DNA from: Thuidium tamariscinum
Taxonomy: Eukaryota > Streptophyta > Bryopsida > Hypnales > Thuidiaceae
Assembly (NCBI GenBank): GCA_947034885.2
Contig: OX344752.2
Span: 6,324,001-6,388,000 of the forward strand
Length of the DNA stretch: 64,000 bases
Direction: 5' to 3'
Under the pieces are notes generated by a model. The model was not told where the DNA came from and searched no databases. It worked only from the letters and a program-made list of their open reading frames with translations. Positions 10,734 through 22,634 of the stretch are shown in pieces. The first letter of the stretch is position 1, and each line of letters starts with the position of its first letter. A program made the translations under genes and the position numbers.

Positions 10734-11279
10734 TATCGACTCCATTTGTTGGATCGATCGCAAGTCCTTGGGCTGGAAAGTAAACAAGAACTCGTGCGTG
10801 ATACTTCCATAGCCGAGCAATTGACTTGAACTGTGTCCGCACGTACAAGCTCGCGAACTCAGGGAGCTCATCGATCTTTGGGAAATGAAATTTAGGCTGG
10901 AGAGGTGCGCGAGGGGGGCTTTTATCAGTTTCTGAAGCCGGAGACAACTGGACTGAGCGGAATGTCCGCGAAACTACCTGCTGAGTGGACATTCGCGGTC
11001 CTGCGAAATTTTGGAATGACGAGTGGGATGACGACGGAATTTCCACATTTGCAGCATGTGGTCCTCAAGCTCGAATTGACGGAATGGTGTGTCTGGATTT
11101 CAGTTCGGCAGTGGTGGCAGGACGTGGCGGTATTTCGAGTATCGACGTTACGGTCGTCGATCTAGTTAGGCGCGTCGCTGGGCTTCGCTCTCAGTCTTCC
11201 TAGCCAGGGCAGACGACTTCCGGCCAGGTGAGGGCGAACAGTCTCGCGGTCAGTTGACTCCAAAGTGGACACCTAGCGA
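10734..11279. other. ERF upstream region, mixed composition
   Basis: This 5' flank of the ERF gene is fairly GC-balanced. Open frames on both strands (for example 10720-11046 on minus) show no recognisable domain, and it is probably regulatory or spacer DNA. Confidence 0.35.
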
Positions 11280-11800
11280 GGGCATGACCCCACCGGAGGG
11301 ATTTTTTTTTCCAACCACCAGCTAGGAATGAAGCCACTGGAGGGGATTTTTTTTATTTTATTTTTAAACACATGGACAAATTCCATTGCAAAGGGTGTTT
11401 TTTTTCAACAACCAGCTATGGAATAGAACCCACAAGAGAGGATTTTTTTATTTTTATTTTTAAACACATGGACAAATTCCATTGCAAAGGATGATTTTTT
11501 TCAACTACCAGCTATGGAATAGAACCCACAAGAGAGGATTTTTTTAGCCAACCACCAGCTAGGAATGAAGCCACTGGAGGGGATTCTTAAAAAAAAAATT
11601 TAACACATGGACAAATTCCATTGCAAAGGGATTCTTTATCCAACCACCAGCTAGGGAATGAACCCACAAGAGAGGTTTTTTTTATCCAACCACCAGCTAG
11701 GAAATGAACCCACCAAAGGGGATTTTTTTTTTCCAACCACCAGCTAGGGAATGAACTCGTCAGGGTTGGGTTTTTTCAACACCTACCAAGGAGATGATCC
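11280..11800 (+). repeat. interleaved tandem array of LINE-tail-like units
   Basis: Two motifs alternate. One is CCAACCACCAGCTAGG.AATGAA with CCCAC or GCCACTGG, followed by AGGGGATTTTTTT. The other is AAACACATGGACAAATTCCATTGCAAAGG. About ten units are visible in 520 bp. The second motif is the same tail sequence that ends the LINE relic at 37230-37840, so the array looks like amplified element ends. Confidence 0.7.
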
Positions 11801-12249
11801 CATTAGGGGTTGTTAGTTTTTTCAATAAATGGGATTTGGGCCATAATCAGTGTCTTTTCTAACAGTATTGTAACAGTATTATGGAGCAAACAAACACGAC
11901 CACTTTGACCTACACATCCAACACTTGACTTGTGACAAGAGACCCAAAAGTAGGGCCTAGGAAGGATTGTGAGATCCCTATTGGTCGAAAATACCTCAAC
12001 AACGCAAGCCTTTGCCACCAATATTGTTCATGGTTGTTGAAGAAGTAGAATGAACATTATGGATATAGATTTTGTTGGTTTTGGGGTGTAGAGACTCTTT
12101 AGGGCAATGATGGGCTAACCTTTTCAAAAGTTAATAGCAAATTCATATTTGTCAAAAAATTGTAATTTCAATTACTCTTGTTGTTTTTCACACTTGTCTT
12201 TAAATGGAAAAAGAAAAAATCAATTCATTGATGACATGACACAACTTCC
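11801..12249. other. no recognised feature
   Basis: AT-rich sequence without coding potential or a repeat that I can assign. Confidence 0.4.
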
Positions 12250-12253
12250 TACT

Positions 12254-12913
12254 TGGATGATTGCAAGAAAAACTGATCCTTTTTTTGTCCCCTTGGCCTT
12301 GGATAAGTGTTGTATTTGTTTATAAATTTTGTATTTTATATTAGTTTTATATGAAATTTGGTAATTATCAAGGTACATGTGGTAGTTGTTGACATTAGGC
12401 AATTTTTTGCATTTAAAAAAAATCAGTGTACTATTTTTAAATAGCTCCCAATTGGATGTCTCAAAATTGAGATACTAGGACTTCTACTAAAATTACACAA
12501 TCCTACTTGAGATTTTTTTTAAACAATGAATTGTCCACCTTCCACATGTGATCAAAGTGCATTACCTTTGCACAAGTGTAAAGAACACAATTTTTTCCCA
12601 TAGATGAAAATAGTTGAGAAAGATCAACTTTAAATTAGGAAAAATACTTTATTTTTATTTTTGAATCTTCTACTATTTTCTACAAATGACACATCAAAGT
12701 GTCCATATTCCTTAGCATTTTTCATTGTCCTTTTTGGTACATAAATTTTAGAAACAATTTTTTTAGATTTCAATTTTTACAAAAAAACTATTTTTAATGC
12801 TTTACAAATCATTCATATTTTCTTTAATTAAAAAACATTTATTCCAAATGTCATAGTACTCACTAAATTAGGTTAGTTTGAGCCAAAGCGTATGATTGTT
12901 TCTTGCAACAACC
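12254..12913 (+). mobile_element. possible family E relative with TACT flanks
   Basis: The left end contains GGATGATTGCAAGAAA, and the right end read inverted is GGTTGTTGCAAGAAAC, both close to the family E ends. TACT occurs at 12250-12253 and 12914-12917, consistent with a 4-bp duplication. The 660-bp interior does not obviously match E1-E3, so this is a diverged or different member. Confidence 0.4.
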
Positions 12914-13097
12914 TACTATTTTGATCAAAGTGGGTTGTCTTAGGAAGCTATGATGAGCAAAATGATTGATTTGTTCTAAAATCATTCTTAATAAAAACTT
13001 AAAATTCTATACAAAAAAAATGTGAGAAATTGATAGTGCAATTGAAGTTTTATTTTTTTGACCAAAGTATGAATTTTTTATGAATTTTTGAATTGCA

Positions 13098-13251
13098 CAC
13101 TACAAGAAAATGGGGGTATAAATGACTTGTCCACAATGACTGCATCAATAACAATGACTGCAAAACAATCATTTTGTAGTCATTTTGCAGTCATTGTTGT
13201 CAATGGAGTCATTGTGGACAAAGGGATTTATACCCCCATTTTCTTGTAGTG
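13098..13251. mobile_element. 154-bp CACTA-type MITE with near-perfect hairpin
   Basis: The element begins CACTACAAGAAAATGGGGG and ends with the inverted complement CCCCCATTTTCTTGTAGTG. It is flanked by the 3-bp duplication GCA (13095-13097, 13252-13254). CACTACAAG ends and a 3-bp TSD define the CACTA (En/Spm) superfamily. The interior continues the palindrome (TTGTCCACAATGACT against AGTCATTGTGGACAA), so nearly the whole element folds on itself. No coding capacity. Confidence 0.92.
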
Positions 13252-13254
13252 GCA

Positions 13255-14929
13255 TTGCCAAATTGACCCCAAAGAGTTTCAAGATTATCTCAAAACCCAA
13301 AACAATAGTATAATTTATATTGCCCAACTTACTCACAAGAAGTAATCACAATGTTTCCTACTATGGCCATAACAAAAAGGCCTAAGTTAATCAACTCTTG
13401 TGATGAATTTATACTAAATAGGCAGAAGTTCCTATTGCAATCACTCATCACTCCATCTCCATATCTATCTCCATCATCCATATTAAAGGCATCTAAAAAT
13501 AGATTACTTTATGTCCTACATGCTTGTGCAAAATGCTCTATATGCTTGCACTTGTAACTATAGAAGATGGTTTTAAGGTATTCCTTTTCATGAAATATAA
13601 TTACTATCATCCTACTTTGTGAATAACTTTTGATCTATATATTTTTAGTTTCAAATACTTTGGTTATATATTGGTAAGTTTTGATGATATATTATTTTTA
13701 GTTTCATGCTAATTATTCATATTTTTTTATTTTTTTCTTAAAGATCATAGTATTGTGAGTTTATATCAAATTGTTAATTTATTGAACAATCTTTCTTACA
13801 ACCACCGACTAACACATTCCTACTTCTCATCGTCATTAATGTTTCGAAAATTCCAACTCAATGTCATAAATTTCATTTTTATTACATTTGTTTAAAAATT
13901 TGGTCCACTTTGGCATGCTTACTCAAGTCAATGGAAATAAAATGAACTAGTTAACCTACCAACTATAGAAGATATTAACAAAATTATGCATTGCACTAGT
14001 TTGGAGATAAAAATATTCTATAATCAACCACAAAATTGTTACGAAAGATACAAACTAGAATGATATGCCCCTTCTTCATGAAATGGACTTTCTTGACAAA
14101 TGCATCATCACCTACTATGATGCTAACTCTACTACGCAAATGGAACCTATATGATTATTACATCAAAACAAAAACCTTTCAAAAAATCAAGGATGTTTTC
14201 ACATTAAAATGCCTAAGTTTTTTGTCATGTATAAGAAAATATTTTGATGTACTTGAAAAATGTTTATGAAAAATATACATTGAACAAAAAAATTGGAGGG
14301 AAAAGATGCACCTATGCTACTTGAACACATCCATTTTAGAAAAAAGTTCAAGTGCTTGAAATTAGAAAATTTATATCAAAAGAATACTTTGTCACAATGC
14401 ATTCATTGCATCATCTACATTGGGCATATTTGATTTAGAGATTATATCCAAAACTATTTTGATGACATTTTATTCTTTTAAATATTATTTAATAATAGAA
14501 AAAATTATAAATCTTAAGTTCAAATCATTTTGGGATTTAAGAAAAAATTACATTTAATTTTAAAAATCAAATTTTAGATTAAACTTTATATATCTAAAAA
14601 AATGTATTATTTATTCTCATGTTTTCAATATTTATTAGTGTATCCTCTACCATTTCCATAGCCAAGATATAAGTGAAAATAGTTTTCCAAGTATTTTAAT
14701 TTCTTAGAAACTTCAAAATTCAATATCTTTTGTACAGAAGGGAGTGCAAAGGGCTTTGTTGCAATGACATAGATTGTGGTCTTTATATGAATAGAAAACT
14801 CTATACACAAAGAATTGCAAGGGCTTTGTTTTGTAGTGTTTGGACATCCCATGCAAAAGATATGAATTTTTTTTTGAAATAAAAGATATTTTAATTCAAT
14901 TTTTGAATTCATAAAATCTTTGAAATTCA
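13255..14929. other. AT-rich interval without recognised gene
   Basis: Open frames up to 101 codons (14625-14930, minus) are of biased composition and resemble no protein I know. No intact element ends were found. Confidence 0.4.
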
Positions 14930-15090
14930 ATAACTTTCATTGGAAAGGTCCAAATGCCACAAAATAAAGTTTGTACACCCTTTCTTACAAAGAGATTTTA
15001 AGCAATTTAAAAACACTCACACATCTCAATTAGATCTCAATGCATCAACTAAACAAAACAAAAAAACATAGTTTAAGGTATAGATTCTAT
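14930..15090 (+). repeat. dispersed repeat with AAACAAAACA core, copy 2
   Basis: Matches 4800-4970 in block order (GCCACAAAA, AAGAGATTTTAAG, TTAGATCTCAATG, a CAAAA-rich stretch, TTTAAGGTATAGAT). Confidence 0.45.
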
Positions 15091-16372
15091 AGAAATACAC
15101 TACAAATACTTTGTATTTATTGCCTTGTAACATCTATTGATAATGAAACCATGTAAGCGAGCTAACATTTAACAATTGACAAAGAAATTCACAACCATCC
15201 AAACCATTCTTACAATATCTACATCCAAAAACTGAGAATTCACTCTAACATATTACTTGCACAACAATTTCCAAGCATCCAAAAATAGACAAACAATCCA
15301 AACATCAATAATTCCTTATCTATAAAATTATTATTGACCAACCCTTCAATTTCAAATGCCCAAATCATTAGCATCTTTTGAAATTTGGATATTAATTGAC
15401 AATAAATCCATCAAGATTGCAAACACCTATTTGAATTGACATTATATCCATCTTTCTTATGCAATTTAGGATTCACTTTGACCAGTATTTGGAGTCCAAA
15501 ATGGGACCCTAAACATATAAATATTTCCACCTATTTTCAAACTTATTGACTAAAATGCACAAGTTATAGGATGTACATTTTTTTTTTAAATATTGAAAGG
15601 ACTCATTTTAGAAAGTCTTTAAAAATCTGCAATTTGAAGTACATGCATATTGAACTTACAATTGCATGTTGAAATTTTCTATGGTGAAAATCATGAAAAT
15701 ACTTTGCTCTTTCTACTGGGACCATTTTCAAAGCATTTGGATAAGTACAATTTCTTAGATCTCAAATTTTAAAAAATTGGCAAGTTGTGCACGAAAGCAA
15801 AAAATGAAGTAGAATTGGCAAGCTTTAGTCTCCACTAATGTTTCATATATGCCTTCGAAGACTTTTAAACAATCAAATATATACTTTTTTTTCCTATGAA
15901 AAAATGATAGTTTTCAATAGTTAATACTAAAAACTGGCTAAAAACAATTTCAAAACGGTCAAAGGAATTTAATTGCCCATTCAGATTTGAGCTGAAATTT
16001 TCTACGTAACCATATATGGTTGCCCATGCAGTTAGGGGTTAAGTAGCATGATTTTAGGGGGAGGCTTGTGAAATCCAGAAGATATTTTTCCTACTTCCAA
16101 AAAACACATTTTTTTAACATTCGCCTTGGACTTGAGATTGCTTTGGGAGTGATGTTCAACTACAAAAAGATAAGTTATACTCCTCAAATCGATGATATCT
16201 TCTTGCTCACACGGAACTTTGACAAAAGGCATTTTTCACTCTTGTTTGCAGCACACATGTTTGTTCATTTCAACACTTGTTAGTACGTTCGCAAGGTACG
16301 AGTTAATTTGTCTTCTTCGCCAAGATAAGTTATGTTCTCCAGGTATGAATTAGGAACTGATGGACTGCCTTC
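15091..16372. other. AT-rich interval without recognised gene
   Basis: No coding region, tRNA or element end is recognised. Two overlapping short frames on opposite strands at 16032-16283 look random. Confidence 0.4.
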
Positions 16373-16374
16373 TA

Positions 16375-16762
16375 CAGTGGAAACACCCAAAAACGTCCAA
16401 ATAAGGAATTCAGCATAGTTGGAGGCAATGTTTTCTAAATTTGATATTTTTCCAATATTAGGGAGTGAAAATCATGAATATTCAAAAAAAAAATTAATTT
16501 TTTCGGAATCAATATGTGATTTCTATAAATTTTCAAAGTGTTGGCTCCCTAGACCACTCGAACCGTCCTATAGGTGTACCTTTAACTAAACACCTGCTGA
16601 AATTAGTTGTCAGTGAATGAAAACTATATATGTGTCTTACAACTGTGTCAAAAAATTAGAATCAAACATTTGTCGGACGCTTTAATGGATGCTTATGGAT
16701 AGATTTAGTAGTACTCTAGGGTCCAAGAATAGGTACAGGGATGGAAATGGGTGTTTCTCCCT
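16375..16762 (+). mobile_element. TA-flanked MITE family A, copy A1
   Basis: The left end CAGTGGAAACACCCAAAA and the right end, read inverted as AGGGAGAAACACCCA, are inverted repeats between TA dinucleotides (16373-16374, 16763-16764). The interior, including AAGTGTTGGCTCCCTAGACC and GGATAGATTTAGT, recurs in copies A2-A6. TA flanks suggest a Tc1/mariner-type element. It is non-coding. Confidence 0.85.
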
Positions 16763-16789
16763 TATCATGAATTCTTACAAGTGGGCACA

Positions 16790-17280
16790 CAATTGGGAAT
16801 TGAACATCTTGTTGTAAAAGTAAAAGTAAAAGGAGACACGCAATTGGAAATTGTACATTTGTTCAAAAAGTTAAAAAAAAGCGGGCATGTAGATGGGAAT
16901 TGTACATTTGTTCAAAAAAAAAAGTAAAATTGAAATTTTAAGAAAAAAAAAAAGTGGTATGCAATTGAGAATTGTACATTTGTTTCAAAAATTAAAAATA
17001 AATAAAAAGTAAAATTGAAAAAAAAAAAAGTAGGTGTGCAATTGGGAATTATACATTTGTTAAAAAAGTAAAAAAGTAAAATTGAAAAAAAGTGGATATG
17101 CAATTGGGAATTGTACATTTGTTCAAAAAGTAAAAAAGTAAAATTGAATTTTTGAAAAAAGAAAAGAAAAAGTGGTATGCAATTGGGAATTGTACATTTT
17201 TTTTATTTTAAGAAGTTTTTTAAAAGAAAATTTTAAAGCAGGCAAGCAATTGGGAGTTGTACATTTGCTTTAAAGATTAT
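16790..17280 (+). repeat. tandem array of roughly 55-65 bp units
   Basis: At least eight units repeat GCAATTGGGAATTGTACATT followed by TGTTCAAAAAGTAAAA and an A-rich stretch of varying length. The units differ mainly in poly(A) length. An open frame on the minus strand arises only from the repeat. Confidence 0.85.
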
Positions 17281-17499
17281 ACGGTAGGGCATTCATTTGC
17301 TTTTGTTTAGTTGCGTCTGGCTCTGGCGGACCCCGGTTAGGCACTTAGGCCACTCTCCGTGTTAACAAAAAAACCAAAAAAACCGTTTCGTTTGTTTCAA
17401 AATAAATCAAGTAAATGGTCCTTGTCCTTCCCCACGATGCCACTGGCTGGCTTGTGGTTGGTGGGTCAGGTATTTTTACAATTTGCAATGATTTACCAT

Positions 17500-17985
17500 T
17501 TCATTTGTATCAAAGTAAATAAATAACTTTGGCTACCGTTCCTTTGAAAATAAATAAAATATATAAATAAATGGTAGTATATTACTATAGTGTACGCTGA
17601 CAAATAATTAGACATTTGTTTGTTTGTTTGTTTGTTTCAAAATCAATGAAACAAATTTTTTTATCCACTTGTAGTCGAAACTTCGTTTCATTTGTGTCAA
17701 AGTAAATGAATAAATTTGGCTACCGTTTGTTTGAAAATAAATTAAATAAATAAATAAATGGTACTATATTACTATAGTGTACGTTGACAAATAATTAGAC
17801 ATTTGTTTGTTTGTTTGTTTGTTTCAAAATCAATGAAACAAATTTTTTTATCCACTGGTAGTCGAAATTTCGTTTCATTTGTGTCAAAGTAAATAAATAA
17901 CTTTGGCTACCATTCCTTTGAAAATAAATAAAATATATAAATAAATGGTAGTATATTACTATAGTCTACGTTGACAAATAACAGA
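17500..17985 (+). repeat. tandem array of about 188-bp units
   Basis: About 2.6 units start near 17500, 17686 and 17875 with TTTCATTTGT.TCAAAGTAAA. Each holds TTTGGCTACC, TATATTACTATAGT.TACG and, in the first two units, (TTTG)4. The similarity of units suggests recent duplication compared with the surrounding repeats. Confidence 0.85.
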
Positions 17986-18022
17986 TGAAACGGGGCTTAA
18001 AAAATAAATAAATAAACTTTAA

Positions 18023-18966
18023 CCCCTAAAGGTTTTGGACTATGTTTTCACCAAAACCGCTTCAAAACTGTCATTTTTTAGACAACTATCAAATTTTTAG
18101 AAAAAAACAATTTTTGACAAAAATAACCGTAGGATCTTTTAGATAACAAGTTTAAGAATATGTGGAAAAAATTTCAGCAATTTCTGCCGTGTAGATTGCA
18201 AGATATTAGTGTTTAAAGTCACAGAAATCATTTTTTTACCACTGCGGAAATCCGGGCAGCTGCACTTCAGAAGACCATATTTGTGTGGAAAAATGTCCAA
18301 AATGATTGTAACTCTTTGGATTCATTTTTCAAGTGAAATTGGCTACATGCTTGAAAATTTTCAGATCATTTGAAATCGTACAACATATAGGAAAAAAGTA
18401 GTAAGTAGAAAGAAGTAGAAAATGAGCCAAAACACTAAATTATTAACAATTTATTTATAGAGTTAAAAAAAGACAATCCCAATGGTTGTAATGTTGTGTT
18501 AAACAATATACACCCAATGTTTTTATTTTTTTTCAAAAATATTAAAAATTGAATTAAATAAAGAATTTCAAATTTTTTTTGTAGTGTAGAGATTTTATAA
18601 CTAGCCAAAACTACCTCAAACTAAAAATCCTCATAACTTTTGACTCATTAATCAGAATGGAATGATTCAAAGGTTTCCACTTTGATAAAAATCAAAGAAA
18701 CCAATTTCAAATTTTAATTTCTTAAAAAAGTAATTTTTGAAGAAGTTTTTTTTGCTGCCCGGGCTGCCCACCGAGTAGAGAAATTAGATATCAACCAATA
18801 ACTTTTTCACTATCTAGTCAAAAGTTATGAAAATTGTTGGGCCTTAAAGCTACTCCTTGGGCACATGTTGTGTAAAAATTTCAGAGAAAAAAACCAAAAA
18901 CTCCATCTGTAATGAGCTGCCCGAAATCGCTATGTTGCCAAAAAACGCAGTTTGGTCCTTTAGGGG
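18023..18966 (+). mobile_element. TTAA-family element, intact reference copy (944 bp)
   Basis: The left end CCCCTAAAGG and the right end CCTTTAGGGG are perfect inverted repeats, directly between TTAA (18019-18022) and TTAA (18967-18970). The interior has no transposase frame. TTAA targeting with CCC-starting ends is the signature of piggyBac-type elements, but other TTAA-specific superfamilies exist. At least eight further copies or fragments lie in this window. Confidence 0.88.
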
Positions 18967-18982
18967 TTAAAAGATGAAGCGG

Positions 18983-19060
18983 GATTTTTTGTTTATTGTT
19001 TTAAAAAACATATGGACAATCCATTGATAAGGAGCAGTACAAGGGAACCAGAGGCGAGCC
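18983..19060 (-). repeat. truncated LINE-tail fragment
   Basis: A T-rich run is followed by AACATATGGACAATCCATTG, the recurring tail motif in minus orientation. Confidence 0.45.
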
Positions 19061-19102
19061 CTGGCAGGATTTTAATTTATTTCTTCTCTTTCCAGAGAGC
19101 TA

Positions 19103-19834
19103 AGGTAGAACCACCCATAACTGATCATTTAAGCATAAGAGGATTTTCAGCTGCAGTAAGAGATTGCGAGTTCCCAGACGCTGGGAACGCTAGGAACGCG
19201 ATGCTGATGTGGCCGAGCGACTGCCACGTCAGAAAATAATATTTTTTTATTAATTTTAATTAAATATTAAATATTTTTAAAATATTTTTTAAAATCATTT
19301 TTTCTCTCTTTAATACATTCTGAAGTTTTTTGAAAAAAAAAATTTAATTTTTTTTTTGCAAAATTCAAAAATTCAGACCAGCAGGGTGCTGGTCTGCAGC
19401 AGTGGGAACAATTTCGGGGAACACCCCTGAAACGGTCTCTTGGGGGCCCAGAAATCCTCTTATGGTATTCTAGACATGACCTGGTGTAGTGTTATGCAAA
19501 ACAAATATTTTCAAAGGTGCAAAGATGAAAATAATGGGGATTGCAAAAACTTTGGTAATTTTATCACATGGATTGAAATTATCATGAATTTTGAAAGGCA
19601 AAAGGTGTGCTAGACCCAATGCTAATTTGTCGAGTCTTCTAAATTCGATCACACAAAAAACTACATTTTTAGTCACTCCTTCCTACTTTCTTGCACACTA
19701 CTTTGGGACATGTGCCATGAACTTTTAGTCCCAACTTTAAAAACAAGGAAGAAAAAATATTCTAACTATGGTTGGAAATACGTTCATCAACAGGTTGGTA
19801 ATGGGGTGCTGATTGATTATAGGTAGTTCTACCT
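19103..19834 (-). mobile_element. TA-flanked MITE family B, copy B1, interrupted by D1
   Basis: The ends AGGTAGAACCACCCATAA and, inverted, AGGTAGAACTACCTATAA lie between TA (19101-19102) and TA (19835-19836). Removing the nested element at 19138-19460 and its duplicated TA leaves about 407 bp. This matches the complete copy at 39166-39574 in inverse orientation, for example GACATGA.CTGGTGTAGT and GTGCAAAGATGAAAAT. Confidence 0.8.
19138..19460 (+). mobile_element. TA-flanked MITE family D, copy D1, nested in B1
   Basis: The ends AGAGGATTT and AAATCCTCT are inverted repeats between TA (19136-19137) and TA (19461-19462). The subterminal part has a GAACACCCCTGAAACGGTCT block and CAGACCAGCAGGGTGCTG. 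The family B copy at 39166-39574 lacks this insert and shows the unoccupied site. Copies D2 and D3 share the interior. Confidence 0.78.
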
Positions 19835-19839
19835 TAAGC

Positions 19840-20905
19840 AGACGAGCAATTAAAACACAACAAGCTTCATCCCATTATGCTAATTAGCTTGCCACCCGCA
19901 ACCTAAAATGCAGCTCGGCTGGCAAACACCAAAAAATCTCAAACCTTTAAAAGTGAAAACATAATTTTCAAAATGTTGTTTCTCATAGAAAGTGTTTTTT
20001 TTACAAGAAAAGATTTGATTCATTTCATTTGGACTAACAATGAAAAAGCTATGGACAAACTTGTGTTTTAGGCAACCATAGCATCTTCTTGAAAAATCAA
20101 TTAGTAGGATATTAGCCTATTAGGTAACTCAATTTTCACAATTTTTTGAAAAAAATAAAATTCTACAATGCTTAGTTTACTTGCTAGAACAATCTCATTG
20201 TTGGGATTAGTATGTTTGAATCCTATGTTAAAAGATATAAACCCCTCAAAGCCCTTACAATCATTTTATAATCATTGTCCAGCTTAATGGGTAGCTTAGA
20301 TCCCATTATTTTTTTTTAATTTAATATTTTTCATCAAGTTGTAGATAGAGTCTATCTACAACCAATAAAACTCTTAAGTTGGATAAAAATATAATCTTGG
20401 GTGGTTTTTCAAACTGAGAGGGTCCAATTAGTATTTTCTTTTACAAAGACCTATTCTAGCCACTAAAAAAGTCATCCCAAGAAAAAATATTCCAAAGGTA
20501 GCGTAAGGAAGCAAAGGATAATTAATTGGTTTGAGCAAGTACTTGAAGGGCTTGATTACAAGGAATTCTTATTTTTTCTAGTTTATTTTCCTAGTTTACT
20601 ACAAGCTCTTGCATTTAGGTATGCAATTTTTTTTAAAATTTGATTTAAATTTGTTTTCTTTGCACTAGAAATAATAATTTTGAATGTATTTTATATAAAA
20701 AGAAAGGGCCATGGCACTGTCAGAGTCAAAGTTGTGAAAAAATTTCCAATACCATATATGAAAATTGACTTTTACAAATTGGTTATGAAAGGGCCATCTA
20801 TATATTGAGTGCAAGTTTGGATAAAGGGTCTATGTATTGTCTATCTAAATACAAGACAATAACAGTTTGCTTTGCCGAGGTTTTTTCCTTGGTTCAATCA
20901 TTAGA
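19840..20905. other. AT-rich interval without recognised gene
   Basis: No coding or RNA feature recognised. It may contain very old repeat remnants. Confidence 0.4.
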
Positions 20906-20909
20906 GGAG

Positions 20910-21070
20910 ATTTTTTTTTTTTTTAACAAATGGAAAGAACCATTGCATTAAAAAAAACCAAACCAAACCAACAACCAAGCCAGGAGACTGGACAATGAAG
21001 AAAACAGAGTGACATAAAAGGAAAAAACAAAAGCCTATGTGAAAGAGCAAGAATGAGGTCTTTGCTTGTT
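20910..21070 (-). repeat. truncated LINE/SINE-type tail
   Basis: A run of T residues (about 20909-20925) is followed by AACAAATGGAAAGAACCATT, an A-rich block and GACTGGACAATGAAGAAAAC. This is parallel to 4113-4262. Confidence 0.55.
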
Positions 21071-21080
21071 CCAGACATTA

Positions 21081-21340
21081 GAGGGGATTCAAGGCCAATA
21101 TGAGACTGCGAAAGCCCTGTTCCCAAAATTGTTCCCGATATTGTCAGGTCAGCAATTAATAAATTTAAAAAAAAAGTTCGTTCTGAAATGCAAAAAGAAG
21201 TCCAATTTTTTTTTTTTTAAAGTCGGTGACATGGCACACTCTTGACCACGTTAGCAGAGGCCAGTTCTGCATTTTTGCAGCAGATTCTTGCATTCATTGC
21301 ATTGGGAACTCATAGTCTCCTGTTGGCCTCGAATCCCCTC
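21081..21340 (+). mobile_element. TA-flanked MITE, family D-like ends
   Basis: GAGGGGATTCAAGGCCAA at the left pairs with TTGGCCTCGAATCCCCTC at the right, between TA (21079-21080) and TA (21341-21342). Subterminal GAGACT.CGA.. and CATAGTCTC extend the inverted repeat. The 260-bp interior contains homopolymer runs and no frame. Confidence 0.75.
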
Positions 21341-21349
21341 TAATGGTAT

Positions 21350-21418
21350 TGTTTCTTTTATCAATGGAAATTGTCCATTTATTTCAAGAAAAAAGAAAAA
21401 GAAAAAAAGAAATACAAG
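21350..21418 (+). repeat. truncated LINE-tail fragment, plus orientation
   Basis: ATCAATGGAAATTGTCCATT is followed by a tract of A and G residues, the tail motif in plus orientation. It starts beside the right end of the preceding MITE. Confidence 0.45.
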
Positions 21419-21419
21419 A

Positions 21420-22632
21420 CAATGTTCTATACTATACCATCCTTTTGTTTTGAACATTTTAGATCTTTTGAACATGAATTTTCTTCTTCTCTTCTTCTAA
21501 AATTCCCCATAATTATAAATTTTCTCCATAAAATTTGCAGATTTTATGATAGATATGAAAGTTAATTGTAAAGTGTGTGAAATGAGAAACCAGGTAACCG
21601 TCCTCACAAGCTTGACTAATTATCTTCCCAACCTCCTCCCCCCCTTTTTTGTTAATGCACACCGATTCTTGGAAAAAAAAATTGAGGGATCATGAGTTGA
21701 GATTTGAGTAAAGCACACTAACTTAACTTAAGCTTAGATGCAACTCCTTGAAGCACTGAAATTGGGGGCTGATGGAGTTTGATGCTATGTTTCTTTTTGT
21801 ACAGTTCTTAGTTGAACCTTCTTTAAACCTCCTACGGAGACCTTTCCTACTGCGTAGTATAGACATGTGATTTTTTACACTGAAAAAAGCAAAAAGTTAC
21901 TCATGCATAGCAATGAAATGGACGGTACAAACATCATGAACTTCCATTCGATTGAAAAAGAAAAAGAAAACGTCATGACTACTGAAGAAATGGAGGGTGC
22001 TGAGCGTCATGAACAGTGAAGCCAAAACGAGGTATTACCCCAGCTATTTCGACATGTGATTTTTCCCGCTGTGGAAAAGAAAAAGAAATGAAGAAATAGA
22101 AACTCACTCATGAAAGAGCAAGAAAACGGAGGGTGCAAAATGAGGGTCTGTAAAGAAGAGTTTCGATTTGTATTTTGGACGTAAGTATAAAGACTTCCAG
22201 AAGGTTGACTGCGTAAACCATTTTTTTAAAGGAGGGAATAGAATACTACCTTCAACACGAAGCTTTCTTTCTTTTTCTTTTTTCAAAACATGAAGCTTTC
22301 AAGTCCATGATCCGCAGAAGCACGAGGTTCAGGAGGAAGCTTAAGCTCACTTTCCGTTGGTTCAACTCAGACAGATCTTCCATTTCATTTGTCGGGAAAC
22401 AATAAGAAAGAAATAAAAAACCCATTGACAAGGGACTGACAAGGGGCAATTCCTTATTACCTACTCTAATGAAATCTCTGAGACTTTGATGACCATGAAG
22501 GAGCCGCATGCCTCCAAGTGCTTGGTCTAGCTGCTCTGGCTAACCCTGAAGTGCCAACACTGTCCCCACGCAGTTTGCAAGTCTAACTTGCCCTATCTCC
22601 CGCATTTAATGTCCAAATTGAAGATGACTTGT
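21420..22632. other. intergenic, with a diverged ~190-bp duplication
   Basis: GACATGTGATTTTT occurs at about 21862 and again at about 22050. Each is followed by AAAAG-rich sequence, CTCATG and GGA.GGT.C.AAA, suggesting an old tandem duplication of about 190 bp. No gene is recognised in the remainder. Confidence 0.35.
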
Positions 22633-22634
22633 TA

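Noticed and set aside
16912..17118. 68-codon Phe-rich frame
   Set aside because: Produced by poly(A)/poly(T) runs in the tandem array; not a gene.
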